Shown one piece after another: positions 56,041 through 63,920 of a stretch of DNA of 64,000 bases (within the stretch, counting starts at the first letter, position 1; the number at the start of each line of letters is the position of its first letter). The position numbers and the translations under genes are program-made. The DNA is taken from contig JAVBXK010000044.1 in the NCBI GenBank assembly GCA_030824555.1, forward strand, positions 26,574 to 90,573, in the 5' to 3' direction. The notes below the pieces were generated by a model that had not been told where the DNA came from, searched no databases, and saw only the letters and a program-made list of their open reading frames with translations. This DNA comes from a bacterium. GTDB lineage: Bacteria > Pseudomonadota > Gammaproteobacteria > Burkholderiales > Burkholderiaceae_C.

Positions 56041-56984
56041 TTGGCATCCTTGGTGTGGGGCGATGGCAACGGTGCCATTGTGGCAGTTCGATGCGGCCCC
56101 CCCAGTGCGGCCGGCACGGCGTGTGCCAGGAAATCGTACACGGCGCGGATGCGGGCGCTGGTGCGCACCTCACGGTGCACGGTCAGCCAAACGGGCAGGT
56201 TGGGCAGGGCCAGGCCGGGCAACACCCGCACCACGTCGGCATGCAGGCCCAGCATGTAGTCGGCCACAAAGCCCACGCCCAGTCCGGCGCGTATGGCTTG
56301 CCAGTAGGCAATCATGTCGTCGGTGCGCAGCGCAAAATGGGCTTGCGAAATGGGGTGGCCCATGGCGGCAAAGCCTTTGACGATGTCGTCCTGCTGGTCG
56401 TACCCCACCAGGCTGTGCCTCAGCAAATCGGTGGGCACCAGCGGCTCGCCATGCTGGCTCAGGTAGGTGCGGCTGGCGCAGGCCGACACGCTCACATTGG
56501 CGATGAGTTTGGCCACCAGGCTCGATTGATCGGGGCGCACCATGCGCAGCGCAATGTCGGCCTCGCGCGCCAGCAGGTTGCTGACGGCGTTGCTCACCAC
56601 CAGCGCCACCTGCACCGTCGGCAATGCCTGGCGCATGGCCAACAGCACAGGGGGCAGCAGGTAGCAGGCCACCGGTTGGCTGGCAGCGATGCGCACGGTG
56701 CCCGCCACATCGTCATTGGCGCTGTGCAACTGTTGGTTCAGTGCCAGCGCGGCAGCGGCCATTTGGCGTGCCGGGGCGGCCAGCGTCAGTGCCAGTTCGG
56801 TGGGTTTCAGGCCCCGGCCCGTGCGTTCGAACAGCACAGCCCCCAGTTGTTGTTCCAGCTCGGCAATTTGCCTGCCCACCGTGGGCTGGCTGGTGCCCAG
56901 TTGCCGGGCTGCACCTAGCAGGCTGCCACGGTCCAGCGCGACCAGAAAGGTCTGTACCAGTCGCCAGTCAAAAGCGTTGTCCAT
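56037..56984 (-). CDS. LysR-family regulator coupled to the dehalogenase
   Basis: A 315-residue LysR protein with a winged HTH (WRLVQTFLVALDRGSLLGAA, then TSQPTVGRQIAELEQQLG) and a substrate domain. Unlike most LysR genes, which diverge from their target, it is the first gene of an operon: its stop overlaps the dehalogenase ATG by four bases. It is divergent from the Acg-like lipoprotein gene 113 bases away, which could also be its target. Confidence 0.9.
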   Translation of the reverse strand: MDNAFDWRLVQTFLVALDRGSLLGAARQLGTSQPTVGRQIAELEQQLGAVLFERTGRGLKPTELALTLAAPARQMAAAALALNQQLHSANDDVAGTVRIAASQPVACYLLPPVLLAMRQALPTVQVALVVSNAVSNLLAREADIALRMVRPDQSSLVAKLIANVSVSACASRTYLSQHGEPLVPTDLLRHSLVGYDQQDDIVKGFAAMGHPISQAHFALRTDDMIAYWQAIRAGLGVGFVADYMLGLHADVVRVLPGLALPNLPVWLTVHREVRTSARIRAVYDFLAHAVPAALGGPHRTATMAPLPSPHTKDAK

Positions 56985-57097
56985 GGGTTTTGATATTCAA
57001 AATTGAAACTCTGGTGTGTCAAGTTAGCCAATTGTGGAGTGGCGGATTCGTTTTCACAATCCAGCCATCCCCACCTACACCCTCGAAAGTCTGAGCC

Positions 57098-58270
57098 ATG
57101 GAACGTCGTCTCTTCATCCGCTTGATTGGCGGCGGTGTCGTCACCGCTGCCACCGTTGGCACGCTGTCGGCATGCTCGTCCGAACTGCCCGCCCCGGCCC
57201 TGGCTGCGTGGAACGGCCCGGGTCAGCCACCCGCACCCGGCACCGACCCGCGCCACTGGTTGCTGGCCCACGCCATCCTGGCACCGCATTCACACAACCT
57301 GCAGTCGTGGCTGGTGGACTTGCGAGAGGCCGGGCACATCACCCTGTACTGCGACCGTTCTCGCCTGTTGCCCGAAACAGACCCGTTTTCGCGGCAGATG
57401 ATGATGAGCCAGGGCACGTTCCTGGCGCTGCTGGACCTGGCCGCCCGGCAACTGGGCCTGCGCGCCGATATCGAGTTGTTCCCGCAGGGCGAGTTCGGGC
57501 CCACGCAAATTGACCAGCGCCCCACCGCGCGCATCAGCCTGCAGCCCGATGCCAGTTTGCGGCCCGACCCGCTGTTCCAGCACATCTTCCAGCGTCGCAC
57601 CAACCGCGAGGCCTATGAGGCCACAGCGCCCGCAGCCGATGCCATGGCCACCATCGCTGCCAGCGCTGCCGCACCGCATACCGTCGTCGGATTTGTGGGG
57701 GGCTCACAACCGCAGCTGCGCGATCAGCACCGCCAGGTTGCGATGGACGCCTGGCGCATCGAGCTGGAGACACCGCGCACCATCCTGGAGTCGTACCGCT
57801 ACCTGCGGGTGGGGCCGGCGGAAATTGCCGAGCACCGTGACGGCATTTCCATCAACGCGCCACTGGTGCGGGCGGTGACAGCGCTGGGACTGTTTGACCG
57901 CACACAGGCCCCCAAGCCGGGTGACTCGGCTGTGGCTGGGCAAATCAAGGACTTCAACGCCAAGTTGGCCACCACGCCCGCGTTTTTCTGGTTGACGACA
58001 CAGGGCAACACCCGACGCATTCAGGTTCAGGCTGGCCAGGCCTATGCCCGCGCCCAACTGGCCGCTACCGCACATGGCTTGAGCATGCAACCCCTCTCGC
58101 AGGCGCTGCAGGAGTACCCGGAGCAGGCGGTGCCCTACGCCGCCATTCACCAGCTGGTGGGCGCACCGGTGACCACGCACACGGTGCAGATGTGGGCCCG
58201 GCTGGGCCATGCCCCTGCGGTAGGGCCAGCCCCCAGGCGGGGCGTGCAGGCACTCCTTTTGCCGGTGTAA
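57098..58270 (+). CDS. Acg-type nitroreductase-like lipoprotein
   Basis: A 390-residue protein with a signal peptide (MERRLFIRLIGGGVVTAATV, twin-arginine-like) and lipobox LSAC (cysteine near residue 26). The mature part shows WLLAHAILAPHSHNLQSWLVDL, the FMN-region pattern of Acg/nitroreductase-fold proteins, then ITLYCDRSRLLPETDPFSRQ. RRTNREAYE is also typical. Acg proteins may sequester flavin rather than act as enzymes. An exported lipoprotein form is notable. It is divergent from the LysR/dehalogenase operon. Confidence 0.8.
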   Translation: MERRLFIRLIGGGVVTAATVGTLSACSSELPAPALAAWNGPGQPPAPGTDPRHWLLAHAILAPHSHNLQSWLVDLREAGHITLYCDRSRLLPETDPFSRQMMMSQGTFLALLDLAARQLGLRADIELFPQGEFGPTQIDQRPTARISLQPDASLRPDPLFQHIFQRRTNREAYEATAPAADAMATIAASAAAPHTVVGFVGGSQPQLRDQHRQVAMDAWRIELETPRTILESYRYLRVGPAEIAEHRDGISINAPLVRAVTALGLFDRTQAPKPGDSAVAGQIKDFNAKLATTPAFFWLTTQGNTRRIQVQAGQAYARAQLAATAHGLSMQPLSQALQEYPEQAVPYAAIHQLVGAPVTTHTVQMWARLGHAPAVGPAPRRGVQALLLPV

Positions 58271-58275
58271 GTATC

Positions 58276-58326
58276 ATAAAAAAACAAGCCTTGGCGCTTT
58301 ATGTGTATACGTTATCAGCTATGTTT
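58276..58326 (+). repeat. Dispersed repeat, copy R7
   Basis: ATAAAAAAACAAGCCTTGGC, GCTTTATG, spacer, then ATCAGCTATG. It lies between the converging Acg-like and pncC genes. Confidence 0.75.
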
Positions 58327-58371
58327 GTTGTGCCAACCTGGCGGTGGCGCGTGGACAGGCAGGTAGTCGCT

Positions 58372-58872
58372 TCAGGCGGCCAACAGGCTTGCCAGCCGCT
58401 CAAACGCCCGTTGCACCGTGGCATGACGCACGGCAGCCCGGTCGCCGGGGAAATGACAGCACTCTGTGGTGATGTGCCCGTGCACGCACCAGCCCAGCCA
58501 GACCGTGCCCACCGGTTTGTCGGGGCTGCCGCCGCTGGGGCCAGCGACACCCGTCACGGCCACGGCCACCTGCGCGTGCGAATGCGCCACCGCGCCTTGC
58601 GCCATGGCGCGCACCACGGGTTCGCTGACCGCGCCATGCGCTGCAATCAGCTCGGCAGACACGCCCAGCAGCTCGGTTTTGGCGGCATTGCTGTAGGTCA
58701 CGAACCCACGTTCGAACCAGGCGCTGGAGCCTGCCAGGTCGGTACACGCTGCCGCAATCATGCCGCCGGTGCAGCTCTCGGCGGTGGCAAGCATCAGGCG
58801 ATTTTCAATCAGAAAATTGGCTGTTACCGCTTTCAAATAATCAATAGATTGCTCTGATTTCATTGTGTTCAT
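58372..58872 (-). CDS. pncC: Nicotinamide-nucleotide amidohydrolase (CinA C-terminal domain)
   Basis: PncC converts NMN to nicotinate mononucleotide in the pyridine-nucleotide cycle. The 166-residue protein shows LATAESCTGGMIAAACTDL (catalytic serine region), RGFVTYSNAAKTELLGV and VAVTGVAGPSGGSPDKPVGT. The first 20 or so codons, including one of the two candidate ATGs (58872 or 58863), coincide with repeat R8, so the N-terminal helix has been rebuilt from repeat DNA. Codons there are AT-rich. pgpA lies farther upstream on the same strand, with a GGDEF gene in between. Confidence 0.9.
   Translation of the reverse strand: MNTMKSEQSIDYLKAVTANFLIENRLMLATAESCTGGMIAAACTDLAGSSAWFERGFVTYSNAAKTELLGVSAELIAAHGAVSEPVVRAMAQGAVAHSHAQVAVAVTGVAGPSGGSPDKPVGTVWLGWCVHGHITTECCHFPGDRAAVRHATVQRAFERLASLLAA
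58811..58863 (+). repeat. Dispersed repeat inside the 5' end of pncC, copy R8
   Basis: AGAAAATTGGCTGTTACCGC, TTTCAAATAATC, then AGATTGCTCTGATTTCAT. It covers one candidate start codon of pncC and roughly its next 18 codons and keeps the frame open. Confidence 0.75.
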
Positions 58873-59022
58873 GCTTGACTGCGTTGCGCAACGGGTTCAG
58901 GTTCTTTTCCTTGTGACGCAGGGCCTGTTTGTGGGATATTTCAAGGGCTGCCTGCGTGGTCGTTCATTGTCCTTGACCCCTTGTCGATCCCACCTCCCAG
59001 CGCCTGAAAGCGGCCGTACGTT

Positions 59023-60087
59023 GTGAGTGCGACGCGAGGCCCAAAACAACTGCGTTGGAGAAATGAATTGCGATACACGGAAACCAAAGAGCAGAGCGCC
59101 GAGCTGTTGCGCAAAACCTTGGCGCTACTGGGCCAGCACGATGCATGCTTCAACCCCGTTTCGTTTGCCGTTTGGTACGAGTTTGCCGCAGGCACCAACG
59201 CAGGGTTGACGCAAGCAATCGGGCAGGCCACTCAGACCGAGCCCCGCCTGAGCGATGCATCGGTCATCCGCCTGTACCAGGAATTCGTGGCCGATGTGGA
59301 CCAGGTGGTCATCCAGCAGATCGCCAAACAGTTTCAACTCATGATGGCCGGTGTGGCCGATAGTGCCCAGCAAACAGGTCACCAGGCGGGCTCGTTCGGT
59401 GAGACGCTCTCCGGGTTGAGCACCGCACTTCAGCGCAACGATGCGGCGGCTTTGTCCTCCCAGGTGGCCGAAACACTGGCCAGCACCGCACAGATGCAGG
59501 CGTCTGTGCAGGTGCTGCATCAGCAGGTGAATGCCAGTCGGCAGGAAATCGAGAAGCTCCAGTCAGACTTGGTGCGCGCGCGCAACGACGCCACGCTGGA
59601 CCCCCTCACCCAGGTGCTCAACCGCAAGGGGTTTGACAGGCAGCTGGCCTCGATGCTGCAGCAGCCCCTGGGGTCTGACAGTGCGCACTGCCTGCTCATG
59701 TTCGATATCGACCATTTCAAGCAAGTCAATGACACCCATGGGCACGTGATGGGTGACAGGGTCATACAGGCCGTGGGCGAGGTTTTGCGCAGTTGTGTAC
59801 CCGACAAGGCCCATTCGGTGGCCCGTTTCGGGGGCGAGGAGTTTGCGATCCTCATGCCAAGCTCTACCCTGAAACAGAGCATGGCGATGGCTGAGTCGGT
59901 GCGTCAACGCACCAAGGCCATGAAGCTCAGGGACCGGCGCACACAGGAGGTGGTGCTCACCATCAGCATCTCGGGTGGCGTGGCTTCCATGCTGCCGGGT
60001 GACGACGCACAAGACCTGATTGCGCGCGCCGATGGTGCCCTCTACAAATCCAAGCAAACGGGGCGTGACCGCGTCACCTGCGCCTGA
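59023..60087 (+). CDS. Cytosolic GGDEF diguanylate cyclase
   Basis: A 354-residue soluble protein. The N-terminal 170 residues are helical (LLRKTLALLGQHDACFNPVSFAVWYEF), followed by a coiled coil and a GGDEF domain: DPLTQVLNRKGFDRQL, LLMFDIDHFKQVNDTHGH and ARFGGEEFAILM. The active site is intact; no membrane segment or PAS domain is seen. This N-terminal type occurs in other betaproteobacterial cyclases. GTG at 59023 is the start. It is convergent with pgpA. Confidence 0.9.
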   Translation: MSATRGPKQLRWRNELRYTETKEQSAELLRKTLALLGQHDACFNPVSFAVWYEFAAGTNAGLTQAIGQATQTEPRLSDASVIRLYQEFVADVDQVVIQQIAKQFQLMMAGVADSAQQTGHQAGSFGETLSGLSTALQRNDAAALSSQVAETLASTAQMQASVQVLHQQVNASRQEIEKLQSDLVRARNDATLDPLTQVLNRKGFDRQLASMLQQPLGSDSAHCLLMFDIDHFKQVNDTHGHVMGDRVIQAVGEVLRSCVPDKAHSVARFGGEEFAILMPSSTLKQSMAMAESVRQRTKAMKLRDRRTQEVVLTISISGGVASMLPGDDAQDLIARADGALYKSKQTGRDRVTCA

Positions 60088-60108
60088 CGCCACGGGCGGT
60101 GGGTGTGT

Positions 60109-60753
60109 TCAAAAACGCCAGAGCACCATCACCAGCAGCGTGCAGAACGCGGCGACCAGGTCGTCCAGCATCACGCCAAAGCCTCCGCGTGGGCCAAAGC
60201 CTTTGAAGGTTTCGTCGGCCCAGGCCATGGGGCCGACCTTGACGGCATCGAACAGCCTGAACAGTGCAAACGCGTACAGCTGGGTCCAAAAGTCGGCCGG
60301 GGCCAGCAGCCACAGCACGATCCAGAACGCCACCACCTCATCCCACACCATGTGGCTCGAATCAGGCAAGCCCATGTGCCGCGCCGTGACCGTGCAGGCC
60401 CACCAACCCAGTAGCAGGTTGGCCGCAATCATCACTGCCCAGCCCCAGTCGGTGAGCCAGGGCTGCATCACCACGAACGATGCCCAGCCCCACAGCGTGC
60501 CCACCGTGCCGGGTGCCCAAGCTGCCAGGCCCGAACCGAACCCCAGCGCAATGGCATGGGCCGGGTGACTGGCCATGAACGCCACGGTGGGGCGGGCGAT
60601 GGGGCCACTGCGCGAGGCGCTCGGACCGCCAGCAGTCGACCCAGCTGACCTCGATGCAGGCATTGCCGTGGCGGGGCGCAGCACGGTCGGGTCGTCAGGG
60701 TCGGGCTCCAGCAACACCGGTTGCGGGCCAGTCGGAGGCTCAGGCGTGTTCAT
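60109..60753 (-). CDS. pgpA: Phosphatidylglycerophosphatase A
   Basis: PgpA removes phosphate from phosphatidylglycerophosphate to give phosphatidylglycerol. The 214-residue membrane protein has GFGSGLAAWAPGTVGTLWG, WDEVVAFWIVL, FRLFDAVKVGPM and GGFGVMLDDLVAA, which contain the conserved acidic residues, plus four membrane helices. An extra N-terminus of about 60 residues rich in Pro, Ala and Ser precedes the domain. The LysR gene at 60772 ends 18 bases upstream on the same strand. Confidence 0.93.
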   Translation of the reverse strand: MNTPEPPTGPQPVLLEPDPDDPTVLRPATAMPASRSAGSTAGGPSASRSGPIARPTVAFMASHPAHAIALGFGSGLAAWAPGTVGTLWGWASFVVMQPWLTDWGWAVMIAANLLLGWWACTVTARHMGLPDSSHMVWDEVVAFWIVLWLLAPADFWTQLYAFALFRLFDAVKVGPMAWADETFKGFGPRGGFGVMLDDLVAAFCTLLVMVLWRF

Positions 60754-60771
60754 GGTTTGGATTATGGGTGG

Positions 60772-61755
60772 CTATGGGTTTTTGATCGTTGAATCGACTG
60801 GTGCCGCGAGCCAGTCGCGCCACCAGTCGATGCACGCGCGCACTTTGGGCAGGCGGTGGCGCTCGGGCCGCATCACGGCGTAAATGGGCACCCTCTGGGG
60901 GTCGAAGCAGTGCTGAAGCAACGGCACCAATGCGCCGCTGGTCAGGTGAGGGCGGGCCACCAGGTCGCTCAGGCGGGCCATGCCCACCCCGTGCAGCACC
61001 AGTGCCAGCGTGGCCCCGCTGTTGTCGCTGCGGGTGTGGCCGTCCACTTGCCAGAAACCGGGTGTGTGTGGGCGGGCACGCCCACGCGTGGCAGCGGTGT
61101 GGGCAACGTCTGGGGATTGCGGGGTGGGAGTGCCCGGCTGCCGCAGTGGCCAGGCGTTGAGTGCCGGGCTGACGCTGCTGGCCACCAGGCGGTGGCGGTG
61201 CAAGTCGTCCAGCGTGGCGGGTGTGCCGTGTGCGGCCAGGTAGGCGGGGCTGGCGCACAGGGTGCGGCCGTATTCGCCAATCTGGCGGGCCACCACCGTG
61301 TCGCTGGCGGTGTGGCCGGTGCGGATGGCGATGTCGATGCCCTCGCGCGCCATGTCGGCCATGCGGTCGTCGGCGGCCAGGTCAATGCGCAGGTCGGGGT
61401 GGCGCTGGTGCAGGCCGCTCAGGCTGGGGGCAATCACGGCTTCGGCCAGGGCAGGGCTCACGCCCACGCGCACCCAGCCACTGGGCCCCGCCAGTTTGCC
61501 TGTGAGGGTGCTGGCCAGCTCGTCCCGCGTGGCCAGCAGTTGGGTGGCGTGTGTGGCAAAGGTGTCGCCCTCGTCGGTGAGCGACAGGCCGTGGGTGCTG
61601 CGGTGCAGCAGCCGCACGCCACATGCCGTCTCCAGCCGCACCAGCGTGCGCGACACCTGGCTCACGGGCCAGTTGCGCTCGCGCGCAGCCGCCGACAGCG
61701 TGCCCAGCTCTTTGATGCGCATGAACAGCGCCACGTCGTCGAGTTCCAGGTTCAT
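60772..61755 (-). CDS. LysR-family transcriptional regulator
   Basis: A 327-residue LysR protein. The HTH is LFMRIKELGTLSAAARERNW, with VSQVSRTLVRLETACG. The effector domain starts WVRVGVSPALAEAVIAPSL. Around residues 205-230 it has a Pro/Thr/Arg-rich insertion (TPTPQSPDVAHTAATRG) not usual in the family. It is divergent from a small-gene run (61882-63811); the target is unknown. Confidence 0.88.
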   Translation of the reverse strand: MNLELDDVALFMRIKELGTLSAAARERNWPVSQVSRTLVRLETACGVRLLHRSTHGLSLTDEGDTFATHATQLLATRDELASTLTGKLAGPSGWVRVGVSPALAEAVIAPSLSGLHQRHPDLRIDLAADDRMADMAREGIDIAIRTGHTASDTVVARQIGEYGRTLCASPAYLAAHGTPATLDDLHRHRLVASSVSPALNAWPLRQPGTPTPQSPDVAHTAATRGRARPHTPGFWQVDGHTRSDNSGATLALVLHGVGMARLSDLVARPHLTSGALVPLLQHCFDPQRVPIYAVMRPERHRLPKVRACIDWWRDWLAAPVDSTIKNP

Positions 61756-61881
61756 GGGGTGTGTATTCAGGTTCGGGTGTGTTTTGCTAATTATGCAAAA
61801 CCAATGTGCATTCGGAGTGGTTTCGATGTGTTGGTTGTATCAATAAAGTTCAACCCATCGCCCACCCACCCGGAGATCAGC

Positions 61882-62157
61882 ATGTCCCACCGCCACACAC
61901 CCTCATCACCAGCCTGCCCCGACAGCCTGGCTGACCTTGACCCCCACGCCTGCCTGATGGCCCGCGCCAAGGCCGATGCCGCACGGCTGCGCAACGAAGC
62001 CATTCGCGACTTCGGCACCCACGCCTTTGCCAACTTCTGGCGCGATGCCAACACCGTGTGGCAACACATGGAGGCCAGTGCGGGCAGTGCCACGCGCAGC
62101 GCGCGGCGCCTGCAAGCCCGCCTGGACAGGCGCCAGGCCCCCACCCATTCGGCTTGA
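61882..62157 (+). CDS. Small hydrophilic protein of unknown function
   Basis: A 91-residue protein with a helical core (ARLRNEAIRDFGTHAFANFW and the following WQHMEASAG) and a basic C-terminus rich in Arg and Ala. I do not recognise a family. GGAGA lies about six bases before ATG at 61882. It precedes the tautomerase gene by 30 bases and is divergent from LysR. Confidence 0.6.
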   Translation: MSHRHTPSSPACPDSLADLDPHACLMARAKADAARLRNEAIRDFGTHAFANFWRDANTVWQHMEASAGSATRSARRLQARLDRRQAPTHSA

Positions 62158-62187
62158 TACCCACTCACACCCACGGAAAGCCCGACC

Positions 62188-62583
62188 ATGCCCACCCTTC
62201 AGCTGCGCATCGCGCCCCTGCAAAACCCTGAGCGTTATGCCGCACTGGCCCAGGCCCTGACCGCGCTCACCGCCCGCGTGCTGGGCAAACGCCCCGAGGT
62301 GACGGCGGTGCTGATTGACGACCTGCCAGCGGCCCGCTGGCACATCGGCGGCCAGGCCACCACAGCCGCCACGGCGCTGCTGCAGATCGACATCACCGCA
62401 GGCACCAACACCGAGGCGGAAAAGGCCGCCTTCGTGGCTCAGGCGTTTGCCGAACTGCAGCGCCAACTGGGCGCAGGCCAACCACTGGCGCAGGCCAGCT
62501 ACGTCACCGTGCGCGAGCTGCCCGCCACCGACTGGGGCTATGGCGGCCACACCCAGGCAGCCCGGCGAGCAGGCACGGTCTGA
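62188..62583 (+). CDS. Tautomerase-superfamily protein
   Basis: A 131-residue protein starting MPTLQLRIAPLQNPERYAAL, with Pro as the catalytic N-terminal residue expected after Met removal. The pattern of 4-oxalocrotonate tautomerase appears twice in spirit: an N-terminal beta-alpha-beta unit and a second after LLQIDITAGTNTEAEKAAF. TDWGYGGHTQAARR ends the chain. The substrate is unknown. Confidence 0.75.
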   Translation: MPTLQLRIAPLQNPERYAALAQALTALTARVLGKRPEVTAVLIDDLPAARWHIGGQATTAATALLQIDITAGTNTEAEKAAFVAQAFAELQRQLGAGQPLAQASYVTVRELPATDWGYGGHTQAARRAGTV

Positions 62584-62652
62584 AGGCTGCTGACACCACG
62601 TTGTCAGCAGGGGTGGCGCAGCATGCAGGCTTGTTCATCACAAGGAGCTTCC

Positions 62653-63033
62653 ATGCAACACAACGCCATCAGCTGGTTTGAAATTCCCGTGCACAACCTG
62701 GACCGCGCCCAGGCCTTTTACGAGGCCTTGCTGGGCACCACCCTGCGCCGTGAGGCCATGGGCCCGTCGCAGGGGGCGGTGTTTCCGTACAACCCGCAGG
62801 CCCAGGGGGTGGGTGGTGCCCTCCTGTGTGGCCCCACGGCACCCGCGCCTGCCACAGGGGGCACGCTGGTGTACCTGGACGCATCGCCCTCGCTCGATGC
62901 CGCGTTGCAACGCGCGGTGGCACATGGCGGCACGGTGGCCCTGCCACGCCAGGCGCTGCCGCCGGGCATGGGTTTTTTTGCGCACATCACCGACCCCGAT
63001 GGCAACCGGGTGGGCCTGCATGCCGATGCTTGA
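62653..63033 (+). CDS. VOC-family (glyoxalase-like) protein
   Basis: A 126-residue vicinal-oxygen-chelate protein. ISWFEIPVHNLDRAQAFYEA starts the fold, GGTLVYLDASPSLDAALQRA continues it, and HITDPDGNRVGLHA is the typical C-terminal signature. AAGGAG lies five bases before ATG at 62653. Its ligand is unknown; such proteins include dioxygenases, lyases and resistance proteins. It is part of a run of small plus-strand genes before a YafY-type regulator. Confidence 0.85.
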   Translation: MQHNAISWFEIPVHNLDRAQAFYEALLGTTLRREAMGPSQGAVFPYNPQAQGVGGALLCGPTAPAPATGGTLVYLDASPSLDAALQRAVAHGGTVALPRQALPPGMGFFAHITDPDGNRVGLHADA

Positions 63034-63073
63034 CCGGCCCCAGGCCATGCCTGTCGACCTGGCGGCTTGACGC

Positions 63074-63079
63074 TACGAT
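63074..63079 (+). promoter_or_regulatory. Putative start-proximal -10 box (TACGAT) of the YafY-type regulator
   Basis: TACGAT ends six bases before ATG at 63086, without a Shine-Dalgarno sequence between; possibly leaderless. Confidence 0.3.
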
Positions 63080-63085
63080 GCCCCC

Positions 63086-63811
63086 ATGCGCCGTGCCGAT
63101 CGCCTGTTTCAACTTGTCCAGCTCATCCGTGGGCGGCGCTTGTCCACGGCAGCGTGGCTCGCGCAGCGGCTGGCGGTGTCCGAGCGCACGGTGTACCGCG
63201 ACGTGGCCGACCTGCAGCACCAGGGCGTGCCCATCGAGGGTGAGGCCGGTGTGGGCTACCGCCTGGGTGCGGGTTTTGACCTGCCGCCCCTGATGTTCTC
63301 TGCCGACGAGGCGCAGGCCCTGGTGGCATCGGTCCGGCTGGCCCAGCCCTGGCTGGACCCGGCCATGGCGGCCGAGGCAGAAATGGCACTGGGCCGTGTG
63401 CTGTCTGTCTTGCCGCGCGGTACGCGGGCCGCAGCGCAATCGCTGGCGCTGTACGCGCCCCCGGCCGAGGCCACGGGGGCGTCAGAGGCGGTGCGCATCA
63501 CGCTGCACACGCTGCGCCAAGCCATCGATGGCCGAACCCGGCTGCGCATTCAGTACGCCGACGGCCAAGGCCAGGCCACCGAACGCGTGCTGCGCCCCCT
63601 GGGCTGCTTTTACTGGGGCAAGGTGTGGACGCTGGCCGCGTGGTGCGAACTGCGTAACGACTTTCGCAGCTTCAGACTGGACCGCATGTTTGGCGTGACA
63701 CCGTGCGAGGGGCCCCACGCCCGCTTCAAAGACGAAACCGGGCGCACCTTGGCTGACTTTTTGCGCCAAGCTGTGCCAAACGATGTGCACGCACGGTGGG
63801 TGCAGCGCTGA
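63086..63811 (+). CDS. YafY-type HTH/WYL transcriptional regulator
   Basis: A 241-residue regulator. The HTH-11 domain (MRRADRLFQLVQLIRGRRLS, then RLAVSERTVYRDVADLQ) is followed by a WYL domain with LRPLGCFYWGKVWTLAAWCE, where the motif reads GKVWTLAAW. The WYL arginine region FRSFRLDRM is intact. It is closer to YafY repressors than to the defence-linked regulator at 19867. It follows the VOC gene by 52 bases and may regulate it. Confidence 0.88.
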   Translation: MRRADRLFQLVQLIRGRRLSTAAWLAQRLAVSERTVYRDVADLQHQGVPIEGEAGVGYRLGAGFDLPPLMFSADEAQALVASVRLAQPWLDPAMAAEAEMALGRVLSVLPRGTRAAAQSLALYAPPAEATGASEAVRITLHTLRQAIDGRTRLRIQYADGQGQATERVLRPLGCFYWGKVWTLAAWCELRNDFRSFRLDRMFGVTPCEGPHARFKDETGRTLADFLRQAVPNDVHARWVQR

Positions 63812-63854
63812 GCGCTGGGGCGGTTTCAGGCTGCCCACACTGGGTTGTTGCAAC

Positions 63855-63920
63855 ATAAAGCTATTGAAAAAATAGCTAATAACGCTTTTAAATAAAGCGA
63901 TGCGACACTATTTTATTGAT
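63855..63920 (+). repeat. Dispersed repeat, copy R9
   Basis: ATAAAGCTATTGAAAAAATA, then GCTAATAACGCTTTT, AAATAAAGCGATGCGACAC and TATTTT. It holds GCTTT and AAAGC as an inner inverted repeat and lies between converging genes. Confidence 0.75.
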
